From NCBI GenBank assembly GCA_003255065.1, contig QAOA01002583.1, positions 1 through 64,000 on the forward strand: a stretch of 64,000 nucleotides of DNA. The letters are read 5' to 3'. Source of the stretch: Cercis canadensis. Its lineage: Eukaryota; Streptophyta; Magnoliopsida; Fabales; Fabaceae. Position numbers and translations under genes: made by a program. Below, one piece after another: positions 45,501 to 57,837 of the stretch. The notes under the pieces were generated by a model. It did no database searches, was not told the origin of the DNA, and saw nothing but the letters and a program-made list of their open reading frames with translations. The stretch's first letter is position 1. Each line of letters opens with the position of its first letter.

Positions 45501-47468
45501 GGGTTTAGGTGAAGGGTCTATGATTTAGGATTTAGGGTCTATAATTTAGTGTTTAGGGTTTAGGTTAAAGGCTAAGATTTAGAGCTTAGGATCAAGGGTT
45601 TAGGGTTAGTATCTTGAGTTTAGGGTTTAGGGTCTAAGGTTTTGGTTTAAGCCTATTCGGTCTAGGTTTTAGGATTTAGGATTACAGGTCAAGAGTGTAA
45701 GGTATAGGGTCTAGGGTTAAGCATCTAGGATTTAGGTTTAGGGTCTAAGTTTTTCGGTTTAGAATCTTAGTTTTAAGTTTGAAGGTTTGGGGATTGGAGT
45801 TTAGCGATTATTATTTAAGGTCTAGTATCTAAGGTTTAAGGCATAAGATTTTGGGTTAAGGTTCTAAAGTTTAAGGTTTAGAGTCAAAATTTTAAGATAT
45901 AATGTTTAGGGTTTAAGATTTAGTGCTTAGGTTACCTATAGGGTTTATGGTTAAGTGTTTCAGGTTAAACTTCTAGGGTTGAGGTTGAGGTTAAGGTTCT
46001 AGGTGGCTTAGGGATTAAGGTTAAAGCTCTAGGGATTTAAGTTAAGCATCTACAGTTTAGGTTAAGGGTCATAGGTGTAAGGTTAAGGGTTAAGGATATA
46101 AGGCTTAGGGTTTATGGTCTAGGGTTAGGGTTCATGTTAAGAGTTTAGGATTTAGAGTATAGAGACTATGCTTTAGGGTTTAGGATTTATAATTAAGGGT
46201 CATGAGTTTAGGGTATATGGTCAAGGCGTTAAGGTGAAGCATCTAGTGTTTAGGTTAAGGCTAAATCGTTTCTTAAGGTCTAGGGATTAAGGTTAAGTGT
46301 TTGGAGTTTAGGGTCTAAGGTTTAGGATTTAAGGTTTTAATTTCTAGGGTTAGTGGTATAGAGTTTACAATGTAAGGTCTATGGTTTATGGTTTTGTGTT
46401 TCGGGTTTAGGTGGTTTAAGGTCTACAATTTAGGTTTTAGTATCTACGGTTAAAGGTTGGGGTTTTATGTTAATGGTCTAGGGTTTAGGGCTTAGGATCT
46501 AGCATTTAGTGTGAAGGATGATGGGTTTAAGGACTAGGGTTTAGGTAAAAGGTGTAAAGTTCATGGTTAAGGGTATACGATTTAAGGTTTAGGGTTCAAG
46601 TTTTAAGGTATAGGGATTAACATGAAGCTTTAGTGACTAGAGTTTATAATTTAGAGTTTAGGATTTAGGGTTAGTTTTTTGGGTAAATGGTCTATGATTT
46701 AGCATTTACTTTTTAGGGTTAGGAGTCTAGGATTAAGGGTTTAATTTATAAGCTTAAGGGTCTAAGATTTAAGGTTAAAGGTCTAAGGTTTAGGGTCTAA
46801 GATTTAGGATTTAGAGTTTAAGGATTAGGATCTAGGGTTTAGGGTTTAAAGGCTTAGGGTTTAATTAACAATCTAAGGTTTAAGGTTTAGTGCTAAGTTC
46901 TAGGATTTAAGGTTTAGTATTTAGAGTTTAAGGTTAAGGTCTTGGTTTTAGAGTATAGGGTGTAGGATTTAGAGTTTCGGATTTAGTGTCTATGGCTTAG
47001 GATTTGGGGTTTCATGTTTAGTGCCAGACATCAAGAGTTTAGGGTTAAAATTCTATGGTTTAGGATTTCATTTTTAGTGTTAAACATTGAGTTAAAGGTT
47101 TAGGGTCTAGGTTTAAGGGCTTAAGTGGTTTAGGGTTTAGTGTCTAAGGTGCATGGTTTAGGGCCTAAGATTAATGGTTATGACTTTAGAGTTTATGGTC
47201 TAAGATTTAGGGTTAATTACGTTAAGGGTCTAGGTGTTAAGGCTTATGATCTAAGGTTTAGGGTTAGGGGTCAAGGCTTTGGGATTAGGGTTTAAGATCA
47301 AGGGTTTTAGGGCTAAGCCCCTAGCATTTAAGGTTTAAGAATTAGGGTTAAACATCTAGGGTTTAAGATTAAGTTAAAGGTCTAGAGTTTAGGGTCTAGA
47401 TTTAAGGTTTAAAGTTTATTGTCTAGGGCTTTAGATTTAGGGTTTAGTATCAAGAATTTATGATTTAG
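42529..47468 (+). repeat. Higher-order array unit 2 (4.94 kb)
   Basis: Second copy of the unit. All landmarks keep order and spacing. Confidence 0.9.
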
Positions 47469-47828
47469 GGTTAAGCATCTAGAATTTAGGTTAAGGGTTT
47501 AGGATTTATGTTTTTAGGTTAAGGATCTAGGATTTAAGGTTTAGAGTTTAAAGTTTAGGATTTAGAATTTAGGGTTTGGCAATTAAGGTTAAGCATCTAT
47601 AGTTGAGGCTAGGGTTTAAGGTTTAAGGTTTAAGGTTTAGAGAATATGGTTAAGTATCTAAGGTTTAGGTTAAGGGTGTATGGCCTAAAGTTTAGGGTTT
47701 AGGATTTAGGATTTAGATATTCAAGTCAAAGGTTTAAGGAATCAAATTTAAGGTTAAATGTCTAAAGTTTAGTATTTTGGGTCTATGGTTTAAGGTTAAG
47801 GCACTAGGATTTTGAGTTTAAAGATTAG
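47469..47828 (+). repeat. Partial duplicate unit (360 bp)
   Basis: The first 360 bp of a unit is present twice in tandem (47469 and 47829). The junction passes directly from gtctatggtttaaggttaag to the unit's entry sequence. Confidence 0.85.
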
Positions 47829-50800
47829 GGTTAAGCATCTAGAATTTAGGTCAAGGATTTAGGTTTTATGTTTTTAGGTTAAGGATCTAGGATTTAAGGT
47901 TTAGAGTTTAAAGTTTAAGATTTAGAATTTAGGGTTTGACAATTAAGGTTAAGCATCTATAGTTGAGGCTAGGGTTTAAGGTTTAGGGTTAAGAGAATAT
48001 GGTTAAGTATCTAAGCTTTAGGTTAAGGGTGTATGGCCTAAACTTTAGGATTTAGGATTTAGATATTCAAGTTAAGGGTTTAAGGAATCAAATTTAAGGT
48101 TAAATGTCTAAAGTTTAGTATTTTGGGTCTATGGTTTAAAGTTAAGGCTCTAATGTTTCAAGTTTAGGGAATAGGGTTAAGCAATTAGGGCTTAGGATTA
48201 GGTTATGGGTATAAGGTTTAGGGTCAGGGTTAAGCGCATAGGGTTTACGTTAAAATCTAAGGTTTAGGTTTGGGGTTTATAATTTAGGGTTTAAGTTTTA
48301 GGTTTTGATTTTAAGGTCTTGGTTTTAGAGTTAAGGGTTTATTATTTGAGGTTTAAGGTTATGACTTTCTGGATTAGGCTTTTGTGTTTAGGGTGTAAGA
48401 TTTAGGATTTATGGTCTAAGGTTTAAGATTTAGGATCAAGATTTTAGAGTTCAGGATCAAAGATTTAAGGTTTAATATCTAGAGTTCTTTAGGGTATATA
48501 ATTTAACGTTTAAGGATTATAGTTTAAGGATGGGTTTAGAGTTTAACTGTTAGGGATAAGCGTCTACTGTTGAGCTTAAGGGTCTAGGATTAAAACTCTA
48601 GGGTAAGGTTTATGATTTAGGGATTAGGGTTAGGCATTTAGAGTTAATGTTAAAGGTCTAATGTTTAGGTTATATGGTGAAGTCTCTAGATTTTGAGTTT
48701 AGGGTTTAAGGTTATGGCTTAAAAGTTTAGGGTTTAGGGTTAAGAATTAAGGTTAAGTAATTAAGGTTAAGGTTAAAGGTCTAAGGTTTAAGGTTTATGA
48801 TTTAAGGTTAAAGATCTAGGATTTAGGTTTTAGGGTTTAAGGATTAGGATTAAGCATCTACAGTTTAGGTTAAAGGTCTAGTATTTAGGTTTTAAGGTTA
48901 AGGCTCTAGAATTAACGTTTAAGGTTAAACAACTAGGGTTAAGGTTAAGGGTAGGATTTAGGGATTAGGGTTAAGTATCTATTGCCATAAGATTAGGTTA
49001 AGGGTTTAGGGATTAGGGTCTTGTGTTTAGGATTTAAGACTCTAGGTCTTGAGTTTAGGGAATAGGGCCTAGGGTTAAACATATAAGGTTTAGGTTAAGG
49101 GGTTTTATGTTTCGAGTATATGATCTAGGTTTCAAGGTTGAGTGTCAATGGTTTGGGATATAGGGTTGAAGGTTGAAGGTTGTGTCTAGGGATTAGGGTT
49201 TAAGGTCTAAGTTCTAAGATTTAAGATTTAGGGTCTATGGTTCAGTATTTAGGGTCTAGAATTAAGGGTATAGTATTAAGAGTTTAGGGTGTAGGTTTTA
49301 GGTATAAGGTTTAGGATTTGAATTTAGAATTTAGGGTTTCGACTCTAGAGTTTAGGATTGAAGTATTACGGTTAAGCATCTATGATTGAACTTAAAGGTC
49401 TAGGGTTTATGATTTAAGGTCTAAGGTTTAGTGTTAAGACTCTAAGGTTTAGGATTTAGGAATTAGGGTTAAGCATCTAGAGTTTATATCTCAAGGGTTT
49501 AGGTTTTGGGATTAGGGTTAAGGGTTTAAGGTTAAGTATCTAGAGTTTAGGTTAAGGATCTACGGTTTAAGATTTAGGGCCTTCGATTTAAGGTTTAGGG
49601 TTAAGGGTTTAGGGCCTAAGACTTAATGTTAAGGGTCAAGGGTGTAGGGTTTAGAGTTAAGGGTCTAGTATTTATGATTTAGAGATTAAGGTTAAAGGTT
49701 TAGGTTTAGTGTTAAGGTTGAGAGTCAAGGGATTATGGCTTCTTGTTTGAGGTTAAGTGTCAAGGGTTTAGGGTTCTATTTTTAGTGTTAAATATTAAGA
49801 GTTTAAGGTTTAATGTCTAAGTTTAAGGGCTTAAAGCTTGAGGGTTTAACATCTAGGGTGTATAGTTTAGGGCCTAGGGTGAGTGGTCATGAGTTTAGGG
49901 TTTACGGTTAAGAGTCTCTAATTTAAGGTTTAGTTATGAAAGTTAAGGGTTAAGAGTTTAAGTTAAGGGCCTAAGTGTTAGGGCTTATGATCTATAGTTT
50001 TGGGTTTTGGGTTTATTATCTATGATTTAGAGTCAAGGAGTTAAGGTTAAGTCATTAGGGTTTAAGGTTTATGGATTAATGTTAACCATCTAAGGCTTCA
50101 AATTAGGTTAAGGATCGAGGGTTTGGTAGGGTTGAGGGTTTATTGTCTAGGGTTTTGGAGTTAAAGTTACAAGTCATGAGTTTAAGGTATAGGGTCAAGG
50201 ATTCAACATCTAAGATTTAGGGAATTAGTTAAAGGTATATGGTTTAGGCTTATGGATCTATGGTTTAAGAATTAAGTCTTTGGATTTAGATTTTAGGATT
50301 TAAGGTACAGGGCCTATAGTTCAACATCTAAGATTTAGGGAATAGGTTAAAGGTATATAGTTTAGGGCTTTAGATCTAGGGTTTTAGGATTAAGGCTTTG
50401 GATTTAGGTTTTAGGGTTTAGAATTTAGGGATTAAAGCTTTGTTTTTTAAAGTTTAGGGTTTATAGTTTAAGATTGAAGGTTATGGCTCTAGGGTTAAGG
50501 GTTTATGATTAAGCATCTAGGGTTAAGGTTATGTGTCTAGGATTTAGGGTTTAAGGTTAAGAATTTAAGGTTTAAGGTTTATGGATTAGGGTGAAGCATA
50601 TATAATTTAGGGTCAAGGGTCAAGGGTGTAGGATTTAAGGTTAAGAGTCCATAGTTTACGGTTTATGATTAAGAATGTAGGGTTTATGGATTAAGGATTG
50701 AGTTTAAGCAATTATGGCTTAGGAATAGGTTAAGGGTCTAGGATTAATAATTTAGGGTTTAGGATATATGTTTTAAAACATAAAGTTTAGTGCCTAGGGT

Positions 50801-52685
50801 TTATGACTTAAGGTTAGAGTCTGAAGTTTAGGTTGTAGGTTCTAGGGTTTAGGTGAAGGGTGTATGATTTAGGATTTAGGGTCTAGAATTTAGTGTTCAA
50901 GGTTTAGGTTAAGTGTCTAAGATTTAGAGCTTAGGATCAAAGGTTTAGGGTTAGTATCTTGAGTTTAGGCTTTAGGGTCTAAGGTTTAGGTTTAAGCCTA
51001 TTGGGTCTAGGTTTTAGGATTTAGGATTATGGGTCAAGAGTGTAAGGTATAGGGTCTAGGGTTAAGCATCTAGGATTTAGGTTTATGGTCTAAGTTTTTG
51101 GATTTAGAATCTTGGTTTTAAGTTTGATGGTTAGGGGATTGGAGTTTAGCGATTATTATTTAGAGTCTAGTATCTAAGTTTTAAGGCATAAGAATTTGGG
51201 TTCAGGTTCTAAAGTTTAAGGTTTAGAGTCAAAATTTTAAGATATAATGTTTAGGGTTTAAGATTTAGTGTTTAGGATTACCTATAGGGTTTATGGTTAA
51301 GTGTTTAAGGTTAAGCATCTAGGGTTGAGGTTGAGGTTGAGGTTCTAGGTGGCTTAGGGTTTAAGGTTAAAGCTCTAGGGATTAAAGTTAAGCATCTACA
51401 GTTTAGGTTAAGGGTTAAGGATATAAGGCTTAGGGTTTAGGGTCTAGGGTTAGGGTTCATGTTAAGAGTTTAGGATTTAGAGTATAGAAACTATGCTTTA
51501 GGGTTTAGGATTTATAATTAAGGGTCATGAGTTTAGGGTATATGGTCAAGGGGTTAGGGTGAAGCATCTAGTGTTTAGGTTAAGGCTAAATCGTTTCTTA
51601 AGGTCTCGGGATTAAGGTTAAGTGTTTGGAGTTTAGGGTCTAAGGTTTAGGATTTAAGGTTTTAATTTCTAGGGTTAGTGGTATAGAGTTTACAATGTAA
51701 GGTCTATGGTTTATGGTTTTGTGTTTCGGGTTTAGGTGGTTTAAGGTCTACGATTTAGGTTTTAGTATCTACGGTTAAAGGTTGGGGTTTTATGTTAATG
51801 GTCTAGGGTTTAGGTCTTAGGATCTAGCATTTAGGGTGAAGGATGAAGGGTTTAAGGACTATGGTTTAGGTAAAAGGTGTAAGGTTCATGGTTTAGGGTA
51901 AACGAATTAAGGTTAAGGATTCAAGTTTTAAGGTATAGGGATTAGCATGAAGGTTTAGTGACTAGAGTTTATAATTTAGAGTTTAGGATTTAGGGTTAGT
52001 TTTTAGGGTTAATGGTCTATGATTTAGCATTTACTTTTTGGGGTTAGGAGTCTAGGATTAAGTGTTTAATTTATAAGGTTAAGGGTCTAAGATTTATGGT
52101 TAAAGGTCTAAGGTTTAGGGTCTAAGATTTAGGATTTAGAGTTTAAGGGTTAGGATCTAGGGTTTAGTGTTTAAAGGCTTAGGGTTTAATTAACAATCTA
52201 AGGTTTAAGGTTTAGTGCTAAGTTCTAGGATTTAAGGTTTAGTATTTAGAGTTTAAGGTTAAGGTCTTGGTTTTAGAGTATAGTGTGTAGGATTTAAAGT
52301 TTCGGATTTAGTGTCTATGGCTTAGGATTTAGGGTTTCATGTTTAGTGCTAGACATCAAGAGTTTAGGGTTAAAATTCTATGGTTTAGGATTTCATTTTT
52401 AGTGTTAAACATTGAGTTAAAGGTTTAGGGTCTAGGTTTAAGAGCTTAAGTGGTTTAGGGTTTAGTGTCTAAGGTGTATGGTTTAGGGCCTAAGATTAAT
52501 GGTTATGACTTTAGAGTTTATGGTCTAAGATTTAGGGTTAATTACGTCAAGGGTCTAGGTGTTAGGGCTTATAATCTAAGGTTTAGGGTTAGGGGTCAAG
52601 GCTTTGGGATTAGGGTTTAAGATCAAGGGTTTTAGGGTTAAGCCGCTAGGGTTTAAGGTTTAAGAATTAGGTTTAGACATCTAGG
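47829..52685 (+). repeat. Higher-order array unit 3 (4.86 kb)
   Basis: Third full copy. About 150 bp near the end (compare 47370-47460) is missing just before unit 4. Confidence 0.88.
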
Positions 52686-55600
52686 GGTTAAGCATCTAGA
52701 ATTTAGGTAAAGGGTTTAGGTTTTATGTTTTTAGGTTAAGGATCTAGGATTTAAGGTTTAGAGTTTAAAGTTTAGGATTTAGAATTTAGGGTTTGGCAAT
52801 TAAGGTTAAGCATCTATAGTTGAGACTAAGGTTTAAGGTTTAGGGTTTAGGGTTTAGATATTCAAGTCAAGGGTTTAAGGAATCAAATTTAAGGTTAAAT
52901 TTCTAAAGTTTAGTATTTTGGGTCTATGGTTTGAAGTTAAGGCTCCAATGTTTAAGGTTTAGAGATTAGGGTTAAGCAACTAGGGCTTAGGATTAGGTTA
53001 TGGGTATAAGGTTTAGGGTCAGGGTTAAGCGCATAGGGTTTACGTTAAAATCTAGGGTTTAGGTTTGGGGTTTATGATTTAGGGTTTAAGTTTTAGGTTT
53101 TGAATTTAAGGTCTTGGTTTCAGAGTTAACGGTTTATTGTTTGAGGTTTAAGGTTAAGACTTTATGGATTAGGCTTTTGTGTTTAGGGTGTAAGATTTAG
53201 GATTTATGGTCTAAGGTTTAAGATTTAGGATCTATATTTTAGAGTTTAGGATCTAAGATTTAAGGTTTAATATCTAGAGTTCTTTAGGGTATATAATTTA
53301 AGGTTTAAGGATTATAATTTAAGGTTGGGTTTAGAGTTTAATGTTAGGGATAAGCGTCTATTGTTGAGCTTAAGGGTCAAGGATTAAAGCTCTAGGGTAA
53401 GGTTTATGATTTAGGGATTAGGGTTAGGCATTTAGAGTTAATGTTAAAGGTCTAATGTTTAGGTTATATGGTGAAGTCTCTAGATTTTGAGTTTAGGGTT
53501 TAAGGTTATGGCTTAAAAGTTTAGGGTTTAGGGTTTAGGGTTTAGGGTTAGGAATTAAGGTTAAGTAATTAGGGTTGAGGTTAAAGGTCTAAGGTTTAAG
53601 GTTTATGATTTAAGGTTAAAGATCTAGGATTTAGGGTTTAAGGATTAGGATTAAGCATCTACAGTTTTGGTTAAAGGTCTAGGATTTAGGTTTTAGGGTT
53701 AAGGCTCTAGATTTAATGTTTAAAGTTAAACAACTAGGGTTAAGATTAAGGGTAGGATTTAGGGATTAGGGTTAAGTATCTATTGCCATAAGATTAGGTT
53801 AAGGGTTTAGGGATTAGGGTCTTGTGTTTAGGATTTAAGACTCTAGGTCTTGAGTTTAGGGAATAGGATCTAGGGTTAAACATATAAGGTTTAGGTTAAG
53901 GGGTTTTAGGTTTCGAGTTTATGATCTAGGTTTCAAGGTTGAGTGTCAATGGTTTAGGATATAGGGTTGAAGGTTTAAGGTTGTGTCTAGGGATTAAGGT
54001 TTAAGGTCTAAGTTCTAAGATTTAAGATTTAGGGTCTATGGTTCAGTATTTAGGGTCTAGAATTAAGGGTATAGTATTAAGAGTTTAGGGTGTAGGTTTT
54101 AGGTATAAGGTTTAGGATTTGAATTTAGAATTTAGGGTTTCGACTCTAGAGTTTAGGGTTTAAGTATTACGGTTAAGCATCTATGATTGAACTTAAAGGT
54201 CTAGGGTTTATGATTTAAGGTCTAAGGTTTAGTGTTAAGACTCTAAGGTTTAGGATTTAGGAATTAGGGTTAAGCATCTAGAGTTTATATCTCAAGGGTT
54301 TAGGTTTTGGGATTAGGGTTAAGGGTTTAAGGTTTAGTATCTAGAGTTTAGGTTAAGGATCTACGGTTTTAGATTTAGGGCCTTCGATTTAAGGTTTAGG
54401 GTTAAGGGTTTAGGGCTTAAGACTTAATGTTAAGGGTCAAGGGTGTAGGGTTTAGGGTTAAGGGTCTAGTATTTATGATTTAGAGATTATGGTTAAAGGT
54501 TTAGGTTTAGTGTTAAGGTTGAGAGTCAAGGGACTATGGCTTCTTGTTTGAGGTTAAGTGTCAAGGGTTTAGGGTTTTTTTTTAGTGTTAAATATTAAGA
54601 GTTTAGGGTTTAGTGTCTAGGTTTAAGGGCTTAAAGATTTAGGGTTTAACATCTAGGGTGTATAGTTTAGGGCCTAGGATGAGTGGCCATGAGTTTAGGG
54701 TTTATGGTTAAGAGTCTCTAATTTAAGGTTTAGTTATGAAAGTTAAGGGTTAAGAGTTTAAGTTAAGGGCCTAAGTGTTAGGGCTTATGATCTATAGTTT
54801 TGGGTTTTGGGTTTATTATCTATGATTTAGAGTCAAGGAGTTAAGGTTAAGTCATTAGGGTTTAAGGTTTATGGATTAATGTTAACCATCTAAGGCTTCA
54901 AATTAGGTTAAGGATCTAGGGTTTGGTAGGGTTTAGGGTTTATTGTCTAGGGTTTTGGAGTTAAAGTTACAAGTCATGAGTTTAAGGTATAGGGTCAATG
55001 ATTCAACATCTATGATTTATGGAATAAGTTAAAGGTATATGGTTTAGGGTTATGAATCTATGGTTTAAGAATTCAGACTTTGGATTTAGATTTTAGGATT
55101 TGAGGTACAGGGCCTATAGTTCAACATCTAAGATTTAGGGAATAGGTTAAAGGTATATAGTTTAGGGCTTTAGATCTAGGGTTTAGGGATTAAGGCTTTG
55201 GATTTAGGTTTTAGGGTTTAGAATTTAGGGATTAAAGCTTTGTTTTTTAAAGTTTAGGGTTTATAGTTTAAGATTTAAGGTTATGGTTCTAGGGTTAAGG
55301 GTTTACGATTAAGCATTTAGGGTTAAGGTTATGTGTCTAGGATTTAGGGTTTAAGGTTAAGAATTTAAGGTTTAAGGTTTATGGATTAGGGTTAAGCATA
55401 TATAATATAGGGTTAAGGGTCAAGGGTGTAAGATTTAAGGTTAAGAGTCCATAGTTTACGGTTTATGATTAAGAATGTAGGGTTTATGGATTAAGGATTG
55501 AGGTTAATCAATTAAGGCTTAGGAATAGGTTAAGGTTTTAGGATTAATAATTTAGGGTTTAGGATATATGTTTTAAACTTAAAGTTTAGTGCCTAGGGTT

Positions 55601-57837
55601 TATGACTTAAGGTTAGAGTCCTAAGTTTAGGTTGTAGGTTCTAGGGTTTAGGAGAAGGGCCTATGATTTAGGATTTAGGGTCTAGCATTTAGTGTTCAGT
55701 GTTTAGGTTAAAGGTCTAAAATGTAGAGCTTAGGATCAAGGGTTTAGGGTTTAGTATCTTAAGTTTAAGGTTTAGGGTCTAAGGTTTAGGTTTCAGCCTA
55801 TTGGGTCTAGGTTTAAGGAATTAGGATTACGGGTCAAGAGTGTAAGGTATAGGGTCTAGGGTTAAGCATCTAGGATTTAGGTTTAGGGTCTAAGTTTTTG
55901 GGTTTAGGGGATTGGAGTTTAGCGATTATTATTTAGGGTCTAGTATCTAAGCTTTAAGGCATAAGATTTTGGGTTAAGGTTCTAAAGTTTTAGGTTTAGA
56001 GTCAAAATTTTAAGATATAATGTTTAGGGTTTAAGATTTAGTGTTTAAGATTACCTATAGGGTTTATGGTTAAGTGTTTAAGGTTAAGCATCTAGGGTTG
56101 AGGTTGAGGTTCTAGGTGGCTTAGGGTTTAAGGTTAAAACTCTAGGGATTAAAGTTAAGCATCTACAGTTTAGGTTAAGGGTCATAGGTGTAAGGTTAAG
56201 GGTTAAGGATATAAGGCTTAGGGTTTAGGGTCTAGGGTTAGGGTTCATGTTAAGAGTTTAGGATTTAGAGTATAGAGACTATGCTTTAGGGTTAAGGATT
56301 TATAATTAAGGGTCATGCATTTAGGGTATAATGGTTAAGTGTTTAAGGTTAAGTATCTAGGATTGAGGTTGAGGTTAAGGTTCTAGGTGGCTTAGGATTT
56401 AAGGTTAAAGCTCTAGGGATTAAAGTTAAGCATCTACAGTTTAGGTTAAGGGTCATAGGTGTAAGGTTAAGGGTTAAGGATATAAGGCTTAGGGTTTAGG
56501 GTCTAGGGTTAGGGTNTCATGTTAAGAGTTTCGGATTTAGAGTATAGAGACTATGCTTTAGGGTTTAGGATTTATAATTAAGGGTCATGAGTTTAGGGTA
56601 TATGGTTAAGGGGTTAGGGTGAAGCATCTAGTGTTTAGGTTAAGGCTAAATCGAAGGCTAAATGGTTTCTTAGGGTCTAGGGATTAAGGTTAAGTGTTTA
56701 CAGTTTAGGGTCTAAAGTTTAGGATTTAGGGTTTAATTTCTAGGGTTAGTGGTATAGAGTTTACAATGTAAGGTCTATGGTTTATGGTTTTGTGTTTCGG
56801 GTTTAGGTGGTTTAAGGTCTACGATTTAGGTTTTAGTATCTACAGTTAAAGGCTTGGGTTTTATGTTAATGGTCTAGGATTTAGGGTTTAGGATCTAGCA
56901 TTTAGTGTGAATGATGAAGGGTTTAAGGATTAGGGTTAAGGGACTAGGGTTTAGGTAAAAGGTGTAAGGTTCATGGTTTAGGGTATACGATTTAAGGTTT
57001 AGGGTTCAAGTTTTAAGGTATAGGGTTTAGCATGAAGGTTTAGTGACTAGAGTTTATAATTTAGAGTTTAGGATTTAGGGTTAGTTGTTAAGGTTAATGG
57101 TCTATGATTTAGTTTTTAGGGTTAGGGGTCTAGGATTAAGGGTTTAATTTATAAGGTTAAGGGTCTAAGATTAGGGGTCAAAGATTTAAGGTTAAAGGTC
57201 TAAGGTTTAGGATCTAAGATTTAGGATTTAGAGTTTAAAGGTTAGGATCTAGGGTTTAGGGTGTTTTTTCTAAGGTTTAAAGGCTTAGGGTTTAATTAAC
57301 AATCTAAGGTTTAAGGTTTAGTATTTAGAGTTTAAGGTTAAGGTCTTGGTTTTAGAGTATAGGGTGTAGGATTTAGAGTTTCAGATTTAGTGTCTACGGC
57401 TTAGGATTTAGGGTTTCATGTTTAGTGCTAAATATCAAGAGTTTAGGGTTTAAAGTCTATGGTTTAGATTTCATTTTTAGTGTTAAACATTGAGTTAAGG
57501 GTTTAGGGTCTAGGTTTAAGGGCTTAAGGGGTTTAGTGTCTAAGGTGTATGGTTTAGGGCCTAAGGTTAAGGGTTATGACTTTAGAGTTTAAGGTCTAAG
57601 ATTTAGGGTTAATGATTTATGTTAAGGGTCTAGGTGTTAGGGCTTATGATCAGGGTTTAGGGGTCAAGGCTTTGGGTTTAGGGTTAAGCCCCTAGGGTTT
57701 AAGGTTTAAGAATTAAGGTTAAACATTTAGGGTTTAAGATTAGGTTAAAGGTCTAGAATTTAGGGTCTAGATTTAAGGTTTAAGGTTTATTGTCTAGGGT
57801 TTTAGATTTAGGGTTTAGTATTAAGAATTTATGATTT
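52686..57837 (+). repeat. Higher-order array unit 4 (5.15 kb, internal duplication)
   Basis: Fourth copy. It includes the longest perfect telomere-type run seen (about four TTTAGGG in a row, 53519-53548). It also has a tandem duplication of about 266 bp (from about 56071 and 56337), with one n at 56516. Confidence 0.88.
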
